Shown here: positions 8,476 through 18,700 of the stretch, in pieces
Layout: each line of letters starts with the position of its first letter
Position numbering within the stretch: position 1 is the stretch's first letter
Assembly (NCBI GenBank): GCA_903936705.1
Contig: CAIZWN010000051.1
Coordinates: forward strand, 155,857-219,856
From: an uncultured Myxococcales bacterium
GTDB lineage: Bacteria; Myxococcota_A; UBA9042; DTJE01
Reading direction: 5' to 3'
Length of the DNA: 64,000 nucleotides
The notes under the pieces: model-generated
Told to the model about the DNA's origin: nothing
What the model saw: the letters and a program-made list of their open reading frames with translations, nothing else
Databases searched by the model: none
Translations under genes and position numbers: made by a program

Positions 8476-9023
8476 GCCGCGGCCAGCAACCCGATGATAC
8501 CGACGATGAACGCGATCAGTGTGATCGGGAACAGGAATCCCGGCCAGGCCGACGGGGTCGTCCATCCCCCAAAGCCAAGCAAAGCGGCGTGACTGCCAGC
8601 CGCAAAGGCCAGCAGGCCCAGGCGCAGTGCCCCACCGCGATCCGCCTGCCCGACCGGTCGTCGTGGCCGTAGGAGACTTCCTGCCGCAACGGAAGCTCCC
8701 AGCAACAGCGACCACGCGACCGACACCGTCAGTTTTCCGTCGTCGAAGAACTTCGGATAGGTCGCAGGACCCAGCAGCGCCAGCGACAGGAGAACGTGCA
8801 GGGCGATCAGCCAAGCCGCCGCCCTCAACAGGTGCAAATGAAGGCCACCAGTTTGCGACCGCCCGCGGATCAGAAATACGGTCATCAGCATCAACGCCGA
8901 CAGCGCGGCCGCCTTGTTGACGACATAGGTCGGCCACTCATCCCACGGCACGCCCTTGAACACGTTGTACCGAACTGTGGCGTAGGCCAGGGTCGTCAAC
9001 ACGACCGATGCAACCGCCTTCAT
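8451..9023 (-). CDS. Hypothetical integral membrane protein
   Basis: A 190-residue protein with about six hydrophobic segments and few charged loops. The ATG at 9023 follows a purine-rich GGGGGGAGA site. No family was recognised; the layout of several evenly spaced helices is reminiscent of small heme-binding or ferric-reductase-like membrane proteins, but ligand His spacing was not established. Its last residues (FPVSTRV) and stop codon fall inside direct repeat copy B, so the present C-terminus may have been created or altered by that rearrangement. Confidence 0.65.
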   Translation of the reverse strand: MKAVASVVLTTLAYATVRYNVFKGVPWDEWPTYVVNKAAALSALMLMTVFLIRGRSQTGGLHLHLLRAAAWLIALHVLLSLALLGPATYPKFFDDGKLTVSVAWSLLLGASVAAGSLLRPRRPVGQADRGGALRLGLLAFAAGSHAALLGFGGWTTPSAWPGFLFPITLIAFIVGIIGLLAAAFPVSTRV

Positions 9024-9078
9024 TCTCCCCCCACCACGGAACCGGCCTTCACAGCGTCACGCCATCAGCAGCCAGCAT

Positions 9079-10275
9079 CTAGGCCCCTAGAAAAATAATC
9101 CCGACAACCGCGGCGGCAATCAGCGCTGATACGGCCAACAGGATCCAAACCCATGCCGACTTCTTCCTTGCCGAAGGCTCCACCGATAATGATACCCCGT
9201 GAAGCGCAGGCAGCGACTGCGTCCCCAGCACGTAGCGATCGACCAGACGCTCAAGTTCCGCCCTTTGCGGAGTGGTGGCGTGCATGTCTTCCAGGTCCCA
9301 GGCCGAAGGCCCCGAGGGGAATGCACGGTCCAGTTCCGCAACCACTTCGGAAGCCTTGGCGTACCTTAAGGCGGGGTCCTTTTGCAGCATCTTCAAGACA
9401 ATCGCGTCCATCGCTGGCGGCACGTCGGGAATTCTGGGGGACATCGGTTCGGGCGGCGTCGAGAGGTGTGCGCGCAGCACCTCCTCCATGGTACCCCTGA
9501 AAGGCGCCCTGCCGCTGAGCGCCCTGTAAAGGATAATCCCAAGGCTGTAGAGGTCGGCGCGCCCGTCAAGATTTCTGGATCCTCGGGCCTGTTCGGGTGC
9601 CATGTACGTGGGCGTGCCCAGCACCGTATGGCCCAGGGTCAGACGACGCCCCTGCCCCGGCCCTGCCCCGGCATCGGTCATCCTGGCGAATCCGAAATCC
9701 AGTATGCGCACCAGGGGCTTGCCGACCGGATCCCGCGACAGCAGCAGGTTGCCAGGCTTCAGATCCCGGTGCACGACGCCCCGACTGTGCGCCACATCCA
9801 ACGCCGTCAGCACCTGCCGAGCGATACACAAAACAGTGGGCAAAGGCAAAGTATTACGCTGGCCAAGCATCTGATCCAGACCGACGCCCTCCACGTATTC
9901 CATCGTGAAATAGTGCGTGCCGTCCGGCAGTTCCCCGAAATCGTAGGCAGGCACAACCTGCGGGATTTCCAATGATTTTGTAAGAACAGCCTCCAGGCGG
10001 AAGCGGTGAACAATCTCCAGGTCCTGCGTAAGATCCCTGTGCAGCAACTTCACCGCAACGCGATCACCGGCATCGGCATCCTCGGCCAGGTAGACGCCGC
10101 CGGTCGCACCAAAGCCAAGCCGCCGCGTCAGGACCAGTCGTTCCAGGACCACCTGCCCAAGTCGGAAATCAACCGGCCAGCCTTCCGGTGGCCTCAACTG
10201 CCGGCACGATTCACACTTGGGGTCCTCTTTATCGACAGGGTTCTTGCAACGTGAACAGCCGCAGGCCTCTTCCAC
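9079..10275 (-). CDS. Membrane-anchored Ser/Thr protein kinase with N-terminal zinc ribbon
   Basis: A 398-residue Hanks-type kinase. The GTG at 10275 is chosen for the CGAGGA site just upstream; the open frame extends further but is not convincing. A short N-terminal zinc ribbon (CxxC at residues ~7-10 and ~21-24) precedes the kinase domain. Kinase motifs are the Gly-rich loop GFGATGGVYLAE, the Lys in VAVKLLHR, HRDLKPGN, DFGFAR and MAPEQ. After a linker, a single hydrophobic segment lies at the very C-terminus (WILLAVSALIAAAVVGIIFL), leaving almost nothing on the far side of the membrane. This is therefore a cytoplasmic kinase with a tail anchor and no extracellular sensor. Substrates are unknown. 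Confidence 0.9.
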   Translation of the reverse strand: MEEACGCSRCKNPVDKEDPKCESCRQLRPPEGWPVDFRLGQVVLERLVLTRRLGFGATGGVYLAEDADAGDRVAVKLLHRDLTQDLEIVHRFRLEAVLTKSLEIPQVVPAYDFGELPDGTHYFTMEYVEGVGLDQMLGQRNTLPLPTVLCIARQVLTALDVAHSRGVVHRDLKPGNLLLSRDPVGKPLVRILDFGFARMTDAGAGPGQGRRLTLGHTVLGTPTYMAPEQARGSRNLDGRADLYSLGIILYRALSGRAPFRGTMEEVLRAHLSTPPEPMSPRIPDVPPAMDAIVLKMLQKDPALRYAKASEVVAELDRAFPSGPSAWDLEDMHATTPQRAELERLVDRYVLGTQSLPALHGVSLSVEPSARKKSAWVWILLAVSALIAAAVVGIIFLGA

Positions 10276-10476
10276 GATGAATCCTCGTTTACAGGTTATT
10301 ACCGCTTTCCCGGTGGTTCGCGCAAGTGGCCGAAAAGGCTGTCGGCAGACTAGGGGTAACCTACGGCCAGCCAACAAGTCGCCTGATTCTTTTTGACATC
10401 ACAGGCTCGGCGGTTCTAGGATACGTTGGCCGAAACAGATACGGCCATGCGTTCTTTCCAAAATATAGGAGCACCA

Positions 10477-12147
10477 ATGGCCCCCCGTCGGCGGCATACC
10501 AAGTTCATCTTTGTGACTGGTGGCGTGGTGTCCTCGATCGGCAAGGGCATCAGCGCCTCGTCGATAGCGGCACTGATGGAGGCTCGTGGCCTGAAGGTCA
10601 CGCTGCTGAAGCTCGATCCCTACCTGAACGTAGATCCCGGCACCATGAACCCGTTCCAGCACGGCGAGGTGTTCGTCACCGACGACGGCGCCGAGACCGA
10701 CCTGGACCTGGGACACTACGAACGCTTTACCGGCGCCACCATGGGACGCATCAATAACGTCACATCGGGGCAGATTTACGCCCACGTGCTGGAACAGGAA
10801 CGCCGAGGCGACTTCCTGGGCGGCACAGTGCAGGTGATCCCCCACATCACGGACGAGATCCGGCGCCGAATCATGGCCGCCGCCGACGGCGTCGATATCT
10901 GCATCGTCGAGGTAGGCGGCACGGTCGGCGACATCGAGAGCCAGCCTTTCCTGGAAACGGTCCGCCAGATGCGCCTGGATCTGGGCCGCGAAAACGCCGC
11001 GTCGGTACACGTGACCTACGTGCCCTACATCCGGACTGCTGGAGAGTTGAAGACCAAGCCCACGCAGCACAGCGTCATGGCGTTGCGCACCATAGGCATC
11101 CAGCCGGACATCATCGTCTGCCGCTCGGAAAAGCCGTTGCCCCCCGAGGTCAAGCGGAAGATCAGCCTTTTTTGCAACGTCCCCCCCGAGAACGTCATCG
11201 CGGCCGAGGATGCGTCGTCGGTCTACGAGATCCCGCTGCGCTTCAGCGCGGAAGGCATAGACCAGCGCCTGGTGGATCAGATGAACATCTGGGCAAGGGA
11301 AGCCAACCTGTCCGAATGGCGCCGGATTGTGGACCGCCTGCGAAACGCAACGACCGAGGTCGTGATCGCCATCGTCGGGAAGTACGTCGATCTGAAGGAA
11401 TCCTACAAGTCGCTGAACGAGGCTTTGCTGCACGGCGGCATCGCAAACGAGTGCAAGGTCAAGCTGCACTTCATCGAGGCCGAGGATCTTGAAAAGGCCG
11501 ATGACATTGGGGCACTGCTGTCCGAGGCCGACGGCATCCTGATTCCTGGCGGGTTCGGCAAACGCGGCACCGAAGGCAAGATTCGCGCTATCCAGTGGGC
11601 TCGCGAGACTGGCACGCCCTTCTTCGGCATCTGCCTGGGGCTGCAGCTTGCAACCATCGAGTTCGCCAGGAACGTTTGCGGCATGGAAGGCGCCAACAGC
11701 ACCGAGTTCGACGAAGCGACGAAGTACCCGATAGTGGACTTCCTGCCGGAACAGCGCGGACTGGTGCAAAAGGGCGCCACCATGAGGCTGGGATCATACG
11801 AATCCAGCCTCGAGGAAGGCAGCCTGGGGGCCGCCTTATACGGGTCCACTACAATCCAGGAACGCCATCGCCACAGGTACGAGGTCAACAACGAATTCCT
11901 GGGGCCGCTGTTTCAGAAGGGCTGGCGGGTGTCGGGCCTGCACACCGGCGAGCGTTCCACATCCAGCGCGTCGCTGCCCGATGGTCGCAAGGGTCTTGTC
12001 GAAGTCGTCGAACTTCCCGGCCATCCGTTCTTCATAGGGTGCCAGTTCCACCCCGAATACAAATCACGACCACGCGCTCCACATCCAATTTTCGCCGGGT
12101 TCGTCGGGGCCGCGCTGAAGCATCGCGTGGCACGCAAGCCGGGCTGA
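10477..12147 (+). CDS. pyrG: CTP synthase
   Basis: A 556-residue enzyme that aminates UTP to CTP using glutamine. The ATG at 10477 follows ATAGGAGC; an in-frame ATG at 10426 has no ribosome site. The synthetase half shows [30 protein letters not shown] and [16 protein letters not shown]. The C-terminal glutamine amidotransferase has PGGFGKRG, the nucleophile C386 in GICLGLQ and the HPEYKSRP block. Length and order are normal. It is divergently placed from the kinase gene, sharing a 200-base upstream region. Confidence 0.98.
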   Translation: MAPRRRHTKFIFVTGGVVSSIGKGISASSIAALMEARGLKVTLLKLDPYLNVDPGTMNPFQHGEVFVTDDGAETDLDLGHYERFTGATMGRINNVTSGQIYAHVLEQERRGDFLGGTVQVIPHITDEIRRRIMAAADGVDICIVEVGGTVGDIESQPFLETVRQMRLDLGRENAASVHVTYVPYIRTAGELKTKPTQHSVMALRTIGIQPDIIVCRSEKPLPPEVKRKISLFCNVPPENVIAAEDASSVYEIPLRFSAEGIDQRLVDQMNIWAREANLSEWRRIVDRLRNATTEVVIAIVGKYVDLKESYKSLNEALLHGGIANECKVKLHFIEAEDLEKADDIGALLSEADGILIPGGFGKRGTEGKIRAIQWARETGTPFFGICLGLQLATIEFARNVCGMEGANSTEFDEATKYPIVDFLPEQRGLVQKGATMRLGSYESSLEEGSLGAALYGSTTIQERHRHRYEVNNEFLGPLFQKGWRVSGLHTGERSTSSASLPDGRKGLVEVVELPGHPFFIGCQFHPEYKSRPRAPHPIFAGFVGAALKHRVARKPG

Positions 12148-12178
12148 TCCTTTCTGACATCGCACGGAGGGAAGGTCC

Positions 12179-13159
12179 ATGGATCGTGCTCGCCTGGCTG
12201 CCACCTTGATAGTGATGCTGCAGGTTCTTGCCGCCTGTGGCCCATCATCGCCTGACGTGGATGACAACTCCCGACCAAAGGCGCTGCGGATCAGCCCCGG
12301 GGTTCTGGTCAAAGACTCCATCGATGCCCGCCGAGACCCGATCGACTGGAAGGATTTTTCCAACTATCAGGACGCCCGCGTGACCGTGGTGTTCTCGTTC
12401 GGCGACCGTTTTACCCCCCACGGGCTGCAGGGCGAAATCTCGCTTTTCGATTTCGATGGCAGCGCCCTTCAAAACCAGCGGGTTGTCCCGGGAACGGTTG
12501 ACTACAAATTCACGCTCGATGTCCGGAAGGACAAGGACTACTTCTTTCGCGTCGAGGCGCGCAAGGGCAAGGCCGGCTATCTGGTCGAGACCCGAACTGA
12601 ACCGCTGGACCAGTGCGCGGCCTGCGGCCCGGGTACCACCTGCTGCCCGGGTTCGGGAACCTGTTGTGGCCGCGGCCAGGCCTGCCGTGAGGGCGCCTGC
12701 GTGGCAGCAGCCTGCGCGCCGCCATGCCGACGCGGCGAGGTCTGCGAGGCAGGCCGGTGCGAGGAAGCCTGCCCGGGCGGGTGTCACAAGGGCAAGGTAT
12801 GCGACGCATCGGAACGCCGGTGCGTGACGGCAGCTCCAACCGAGCCGAAGACCGAAGCCCCCGCAAAGAAAGGCTGCCCGCAGTGCGCAGCAGGACAGGC
12901 CTGCAACGAGGAAACATCCCGTTGCGAGTCGGTCGCAACCGGCATCACAGCTGCTGTAATCAGTGTGGTCGAGGAAGGCAGCGGCATCGTGATCATAATC
13001 AACCGGGGCAGCCAGGACGGCGTTCGGCCCGGAGCATCCGGACGAGTTGGCGGACTGTCGTTCACGGTACGCGACGTGGGGGCCACCAAGTGCAAGGCAT
13101 TCATTGCCGCCAAACCGTCCCAGGTTCCGCAAAAGTCCAGGGTCACGATCGACAAGTGA
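12179..13159 (+). CDS. Cys-rich lipoprotein
   Basis: A 326-residue lipoprotein: signal peptide, then the lipobox LAAC. GGAGGGAAGG lies upstream of the ATG at 12179. The first half (residues ~40-140) is predicted beta-rich and resembles a pre-peptidase or C2-like domain. A Cys-rich middle (residues ~143-245) is built from short CxxGxxC-type elements, followed by a small C-terminal domain with GIVIIINRGSQDGVRPG, which resembles a short beta-barrel often seen in surface or FlgT-like proteins. It starts 31 bases after pyrG on the same strand but has no obvious functional link. Many Cys suggest disulfides formed outside the cytoplasm. Confidence 0.7.
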   Translation: MDRARLAATLIVMLQVLAACGPSSPDVDDNSRPKALRISPGVLVKDSIDARRDPIDWKDFSNYQDARVTVVFSFGDRFTPHGLQGEISLFDFDGSALQNQRVVPGTVDYKFTLDVRKDKDYFFRVEARKGKAGYLVETRTEPLDQCAACGPGTTCCPGSGTCCGRGQACREGACVAAACAPPCRRGEVCEAGRCEEACPGGCHKGKVCDASERRCVTAAPTEPKTEAPAKKGCPQCAAGQACNEETSRCESVATGITAAVISVVEEGSGIVIIINRGSQDGVRPGASGRVGGLSFTVRDVGATKCKAFIAAKPSQVPQKSRVTIDK

Positions 13160-13174
13160 CGGCCCGCGACAGCC

Positions 13175-14482
13175 TCAACCCACCGTTTCCGTTGCCGCTT
13201 CCTTTTCCGTTTCCGTTTCATTTTCCGGATCAAGAACCTGGGCGGCATGGATTTCCGGCGCAGACGACTGACTCACCTTCTTGACCGGGTCAACCCCAAT
13301 CAGGATCTCCTCGGTAGCGGCGACGGCATCATTGATCATGGCCTCGATGTCGAAACGCTCTTCTATCGCCCTGGTTGGTTCCAGGCGCGCAGCGGTCTCG
13401 GGGTGCGGAGGCACGAACAGGGAACAGCAGTCCTCGTAGGGCAGCACCGAGGTCCGGTATGTCTTGATCTGCTTGGCGATTACGATGGTATCCAGCTTGT
13501 CGAACGCCAGCAGAGGCCGCAGCACCGGCAGGCCGGCAGCCTCCTCGATTACGGACATGTTTTCCAAGGTCTGGCTGGCCACCTGTCCCAGATTCTCGCC
13601 CGTAACCAGTGCCAGCGCCCCGGCATTCTGGGCAAGTCGAGTCGCAATGCGAACCATCATCCGACGATACAAAACGACCAGCATCCGCCCGGGCGCCCGG
13701 TCGCGCAGCTCGGCCTGCACCGACGCAAACGGCACCACCCAAAGGCGCATCGACGCCTGGTACGCCGCCAGCATCCCGGCCAGCGTCTCGACCTTGGCCC
13801 GCGCCTGGGCCTTCGTGTATGGCGCCGCCTCGAAATGGACCGCGTCCACGTCGCATCCGCGCCGCAACATCTGCCAGCCAGCCACCGGCGAATCAATCCC
13901 CCCCGACAGCAGCAGCAGAACCCGGCCTGCCGTACCGACCGGCAGACCGCCCGGCCCCTTCACGGTCCGCACCGACAACATTGCCACACGCGACATGATG
14001 CGCACGCCAATCGAGACCGCCGGGTCCTTCATCCGACCTGGAACCTGGTGTTTAATCCACACCTGCCCGCCCAGCCGCCGCGCCAAGTCCATCGAAGACA
14101 GCGGATACTCCTTGTCGGCTCGCGAGGCCTCGATGCGAAACGACGCGGCACCAGCCACGTGTTCGTCCGCAATTTTCATCACCTCGGTCTCGATGACGCC
14201 AATCTCGCGGGGCACCAGACGACACGGCGAGTAGTTCTGGATTCCGAAGGATCTCGCGAGGGCCTCTTCCAGTTCCGGCGTCACATCGATGTCGGGCAGA
14301 CTGGCCCCCGACGCCTCGCGATTCAAGACCAACAGGTGGTCGTGGTCCTCGCGAACCCGGTACGAACCAGCCTGGCGAACGTTGCGTTCCAAAGCCTCCT
14401 TCATGCGCGCAATGAACCAGGCCTTCCGGCCGCCCTTCAGAAACACCTCGGCAAAACGCACCACCACGGCATTACAAGTCAT
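13175..14482 (-). CDS. thiI: tRNA 4-thiouridine synthetase ThiI (short form)
   Basis: A 435-residue sulfurtransferase for s4U8 in tRNA (and, in some species, thiazole synthesis). The ATG at 14482 has GGAAGGAA upstream. N-terminal ferredoxin-like and THUMP regions (to ~residue 165) lead to the PP-loop ATPase with SGGIDSP at 193-199 and the GENLGQVASQTLENM block at 295-309. There is no C-terminal rhodanese domain, as in many short ThiI proteins; the paired cysteines in EDCCSLF (352-353) may serve instead. The final ~15 residues are a Glu/Thr-rich low-complexity tail encoded by a degenerate hexamer repeat. Confidence 0.95.
   Translation of the reverse strand: MTCNAVVVRFAEVFLKGGRKAWFIARMKEALERNVRQAGSYRVREDHDHLLVLNREASGASLPDIDVTPELEEALARSFGIQNYSPCRLVPREIGVIETEVMKIADEHVAGAASFRIEASRADKEYPLSSMDLARRLGGQVWIKHQVPGRMKDPAVSIGVRIMSRVAMLSVRTVKGPGGLPVGTAGRVLLLLSGGIDSPVAGWQMLRRGCDVDAVHFEAAPYTKAQARAKVETLAGMLAAYQASMRLWVVPFASVQAELRDRAPGRMLVVLYRRMMVRIATRLAQNAGALALVTGENLGQVASQTLENMSVIEEAAGLPVLRPLLAFDKLDTIVIAKQIKTYRTSVLPYEDCCSLFVPPHPETAARLEPTRAIEERFDIEAMINDAVAATEEILIGVDPVKKVSQSSAPEIHAAQVLDPENETETEKEAATETVG
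13183..13227. repeat. Degenerate TTTCCG hexamer repeat in the thiI 3' end
   Basis: A run of variants of TTTCCG on the plus strand, which on the minus strand encodes the Glu-Thr-rich tail of ThiI. Such a tract is prone to slippage and lies 24 bases past the stop of the convergent lipoprotein gene. Confidence 0.7.
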
Positions 14483-14576
14483 CTTGTTCCTTCCGTTCGT
14501 TGGAGAAACATTACGCGTGCCGCATGCGGGGTACGAATCGACCGGGATACCCGCACCGGGAACCTGGACAAAACAC

Positions 14577-15560
14577 TCAACTCCGCCTGCGCACGGACGG
14601 CGGAAACAACTCGGACATCGATGTTCCGTCGTGAATGCACTCGATGGCGCGAGCAAACAGGGAAGACAAGTCCATGACCTCGAAACGGTCCTCGAACCCC
14701 TTCACCTTGTCAGCCACTGGAAGCGTGTTACCCACGATGATCTTCTCGATGGGGGAATTGACCAGCTTGGCTACTGCGTTGCCTGAAAAAACAGGATGAA
14801 TCGCAGCAGCAACCACCTTTCTGGCGCCAACATCCAGCAACTTGTGCGCCGCTTCGATCAGCGTTCCCGCAGTGGTGATTTCGTCATCGACAATAAGGCA
14901 CGAGCGGCCCTTGACGTCGCCGATGACCTGGCGAACGACAGGCTTCTCGGAATGGTCCGTGCGAGCCTTGTCCATTATTGCAACCGGCAGGCGCATCTCG
15001 TCGGCGTAGTACGCAAAAGCCTTGGCGGCGCCGGCGTCGCCGAACACAAGGACCCAGTCCTCCTTGCCCTGCTGCCGAAACAGCACGTTATTGAAATAGT
15101 CGAAGAAGATCGGCGCGGCCAGCAGTTGATCCATCGGGATCCGAAAGAATCCCATGATCTGCGGCGAATGCAGGTTCATGGACAGGACTCGATCCGCTCC
15201 GGCGGTCTGCAGCAGGTCTGCCACCAGACGGGCGGTCACCGAAATTCGAGGTTCGTCCTTCTTGTCGGACCGGCAGTACGGGTAGTAGGGAAGCACCGCG
15301 GTAATACGCGCAGCCGAGGCGTATTTGAGTGCGTCAATGAATATCAGCAACTCGACAAGGTTGTCGTTCACCGGGGTCGAGGACGTCTGGATTACGAACA
15401 CGTCCTTTTCCCGAACGTTGTCCTTCAACCGCACCATGATGTTTTCGTTCGAAAACCTCAAGGACTCGCTGCACCCCAACGGCTTCCCCATGTGCGCAGC
15501 AACCCGTTGTGCCAGGTCCGAATGGGACGACCCGGAGAAGACGAGCATATCGGCTTTCAT
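14577..15560 (-). CDS. prs: Ribose-phosphate pyrophosphokinase (PRPP synthetase)
   Basis: A 327-residue enzyme making PRPP from ribose 5-phosphate and ATP for nucleotide, His and Trp synthesis. The ATG at 15560 has CGGAGGC 6 bases upstream. The FSGSSHSDLA start, NLHSPQIMGFF metal/ATP segment, FGDAGAAKAFAYYADE and the PRPP-binding loop LIVDDEITTAGTL are all in order. The segment that is usually YARQDRK reads YCRSDKKDEPRIS here, so this is a divergent member. It lies upstream of thiI on the same strand with a 94-base gap. Confidence 0.93.
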   Translation of the reverse strand: MKADMLVFSGSSHSDLAQRVAAHMGKPLGCSESLRFSNENIMVRLKDNVREKDVFVIQTSSTPVNDNLVELLIFIDALKYASAARITAVLPYYPYCRSDKKDEPRISVTARLVADLLQTAGADRVLSMNLHSPQIMGFFRIPMDQLLAAPIFFDYFNNVLFRQQGKEDWVLVFGDAGAAKAFAYYADEMRLPVAIMDKARTDHSEKPVVRQVIGDVKGRSCLIVDDEITTAGTLIEAAHKLLDVGARKVVAAAIHPVFSGNAVAKLVNSPIEKIIVGNTLPVADKVKGFEDRFEVMDLSSLFARAIECIHDGTSMSELFPPSVRRRS

Positions 15561-15796
15561 GGCGTGCCTCCGATTCAGCGAGGGGCTCATTGGGCGCCGA
15601 CGTTATAGCTCCGGGTCGGCCTGACGTCAACCGGCAAGACCCGTCGGGCAATGACCGCACTGCCGCAGGTCTGCACCGGTAAGCTAGCTGGTGGACCGGT
15701 CCAAAGGCCATATTTCAGACGCGGGACAACCCATGGGCAGGCCTGAGAAGTCACCAGGAAAAATCCGGCCCACAGAACATGATGAAGAGTCGAACC

Positions 15797-18700
15797 CTAT
15801 GGGCAGTTCGAAATAACCACGTTCAGACAACGCCCCTGTTCCGGTTCGCAACGGTCGATGGTGCACGGATTGTTGTCGTTGCAGTCCTTGGCAATATGCT
15901 GCACGAACCCGGTCTCGATGTCGCAGGAATCAATCGTGCAGGCATTATTGTCATCGACAATCTTCGGAATGCTGACACACCGGCCAAGGATTGGCTCGCA
16001 CGAATCCACCGAGCACGGATTGCCGTCGTCGCAGTCCTTACGCTGGAACAGGCAGCGACCAGTCACTGGCTCGCACGAATCCTTCGTGCACTGGTTCAAG
16101 TCACTGCACACCTTCGGCAAGTGTGTACATCCAAGGCCCGCCACGCATGAATCGACAGTACACGGGTCGTCATCGAAGCAGGTCTTGGGAGTCACGATGC
16201 AGGCACCGGTATTTGAATCGCATGCCGAGTCGGCGCAGGCACCTGGCGCCTGACATGTGACAGGAGCGTGCTCGCATTGGCCGTTCGTCTGATTGCACGA
16301 ATCCACGGTGCAAGGATCGTCATCGTTGCAGTTCTTCGGGATGAAGGCGCAAGCCTGGGTCATCTCGTCGCAGGAATCGATGGTGCACGGATTGCCGTCG
16401 TTGCACGTGCGGCAGACCGACTGGCAGGTGCCTCCATTGCACGAATCGGTCGTGCACCCATTCTTGTCATCACAATCCGAGGCCTTCAAGCAACTCTTGA
16501 TGGGCTGCGACGAACATCCGCACGTCGGCAGACACGTATCCCGAGTTCCTACCGTGTTGTCGTTGCAGTCAAGCGCCTCGTGCACGCAACCCAACTGCGA
16601 TTGCGAACAGAAATCCTTGGTACACGGATTGCCGTCGTCGCAGTTCACTGGCTGGTAGTCGCAGCCGCACGTGCCTGGATTGCAGGTACCGATGGTACAT
16701 GGGTTGTTGTCGTCGCAAGTAACAGGAGTCTGGAGGCAAAGCCCGGTCACGGCATCACACAAGGCGTTGAAGCAGCAGTCGGTCGCCTCGCATACAACTG
16801 GCAGATAAGTGCATGTTCCGTCAGCGTTGTTGCACGAATCGGCAGTACAGGCGTTTCCGTCCGAGCAGTCAACCGGACTGGACGCGCAATCGCCACTGCC
16901 AAGATCGCACCGATCGATCGTGCAAGCATCAAGGTCGTCACAAACGACCGGGGTACGAGAACACTTGCCCGTCAGCGGGTTGCACGAATCAACCGTACAA
17001 AGGCTGCCGTCATCGCAGGAAATATCCGTGTGGACACACCCCAGCAATGGATTGCACGAATCCATCGTGCATGGGTTGCCATCGGTGCAGGTCATCTGGG
17101 TGTGTGAACAACGCCCGTCAGCCGGACTGCAACTGTCGGCCGTACAAATATCGCCGTCGTCGCACGTCTTCGTCTGGTGAACACAACTCCCGTTCAGAGG
17201 GTTGCACGAATCGATTGTGCATGGGTTCAAGTCATCGCAATTCTTCGCAACATTCGAGCAGGTGCCATCCTTCGAATCGCACATGTCGATGGTGCAGGCG
17301 TCATTATCGTTGCACAGCAGCGGGTCGGCCGGGTACTCGCACGCGCCAGTGGTCGAATTGCAATGAATCTTTTCGCAACTATTGCCCTTGAAGCAATCGC
17401 TGTCGCCAGTGCACTTCGGACAGGTCGGGGGGTTGGCCACGTATCGGTGGCGGCAGCCGATCGTGTCATCGCAGAAGTCGGTAGTACAGGGGTCGGAATC
17501 ATCGCACGTCAGGTCGATGTGCATATGGGTGCAGCCGGTCAAAGTACTGCAGGTATCAATCGTGCACATCGTGGCGTCATCGCAGGAAATCGGGTCAGAC
17601 CTGCACTGCCCTGTTCCCAAATCGCAGGAATCGGAGGTGCACGCATTGTTATCATCACACTTCAGATCGGTGTACGAACAACGACCGTTAGACATGTCGC
17701 AGGCCGACACCGTACATGGCAGCCCCTGATCACAAACCTTGTCTATCCTCAGGCAGTTCCCTGTGAACGGCGAGCAGACGTCAAAGGTGCATTCGTTCCC
17801 GTCGTCGCACGAGACCGGGGTCCAGACGCACTGTCCGGTCCGCGAGTCGCATTGGTCCGTCGTACAGGGATTGCCGTCATCGCAATCGACCGCGACCGAG
17901 TCGCACGAACCCGAACTCTGATCGCAGAAATCAATCGTGCAACGATCCAGATCGTCACACGCGACTGGCTGGAACTTGCAAAGCCCCGTGGTCGGGTCGC
18001 ATCCGTCGCGTGTACAAATGTTGCCGTCGTCACACACGATAAGCTGGTAGGAACACGTTCCAACACGCGAATCGCACAAGTCGACCGTGCAGGGATTCTG
18101 GTCGTTGCAAGCTCGCGGAGTGAAGACGCACGCCCCGGTACGCGGGTCGCAGGTGTCGATCGTACAGAAGTTATGGTCGTCGCATCCTATCTCGCGATTC
18201 GCGCACTGGCCGGTCGATGGCTCGCACACGTCATAAGTACACTTGTTGCCATCATCGCAGTCCTTGCCGCAGACGTATCCGCAGACCCCGGTTGACTTGT
18301 TGCAGGTCGAGGTCACACACCTGTTTTCCGGCGTGGCGCACATCGCATCACTGGTGCAGAAGAAATTATTGCACGCAGGCTCGGTGACATTCTTGAACGG
18401 CAGGAAAACCGCGCCGCCACACGCGGGATCGCACAGGTCACGAGTGCACTTGTCGCCATCCGACTTGAAGGCCATTACGTGTCGGCACGCCCCGACCCCA
18501 TCACAGGCGTCCCCGGTGCAGATGTCACCGTCGTCGCAGTTGTAAACCTGATTCAGGCACTTGCCAGTCCCGGGATCGCAGAAGTCCATCGTGCATGGAT
18601 CGGCGTCCTCGCAGTTCCTGACCACCCACTTGCACTTGCCTTCGGGGTTGGTGCTCGTGTCGCACACGCCCGTCGTGCAGGGGTTCTGATCCACGCAGTC

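Noticed and set aside
10399..11769. 456-residue minus-strand frame opposite pyrG
   Set aside because: Antisense shadow of a well-conserved gene.
16268..18295. Long plus-strand open frames (e.g. 16268-17107, 17177-18295, 20201-21064)
   Set aside because: They are antisense shadows of the giant repeat lipoprotein; stops are avoided by its repetitive Cys/Asp codon pattern. No start site with a ribosome site was seen.
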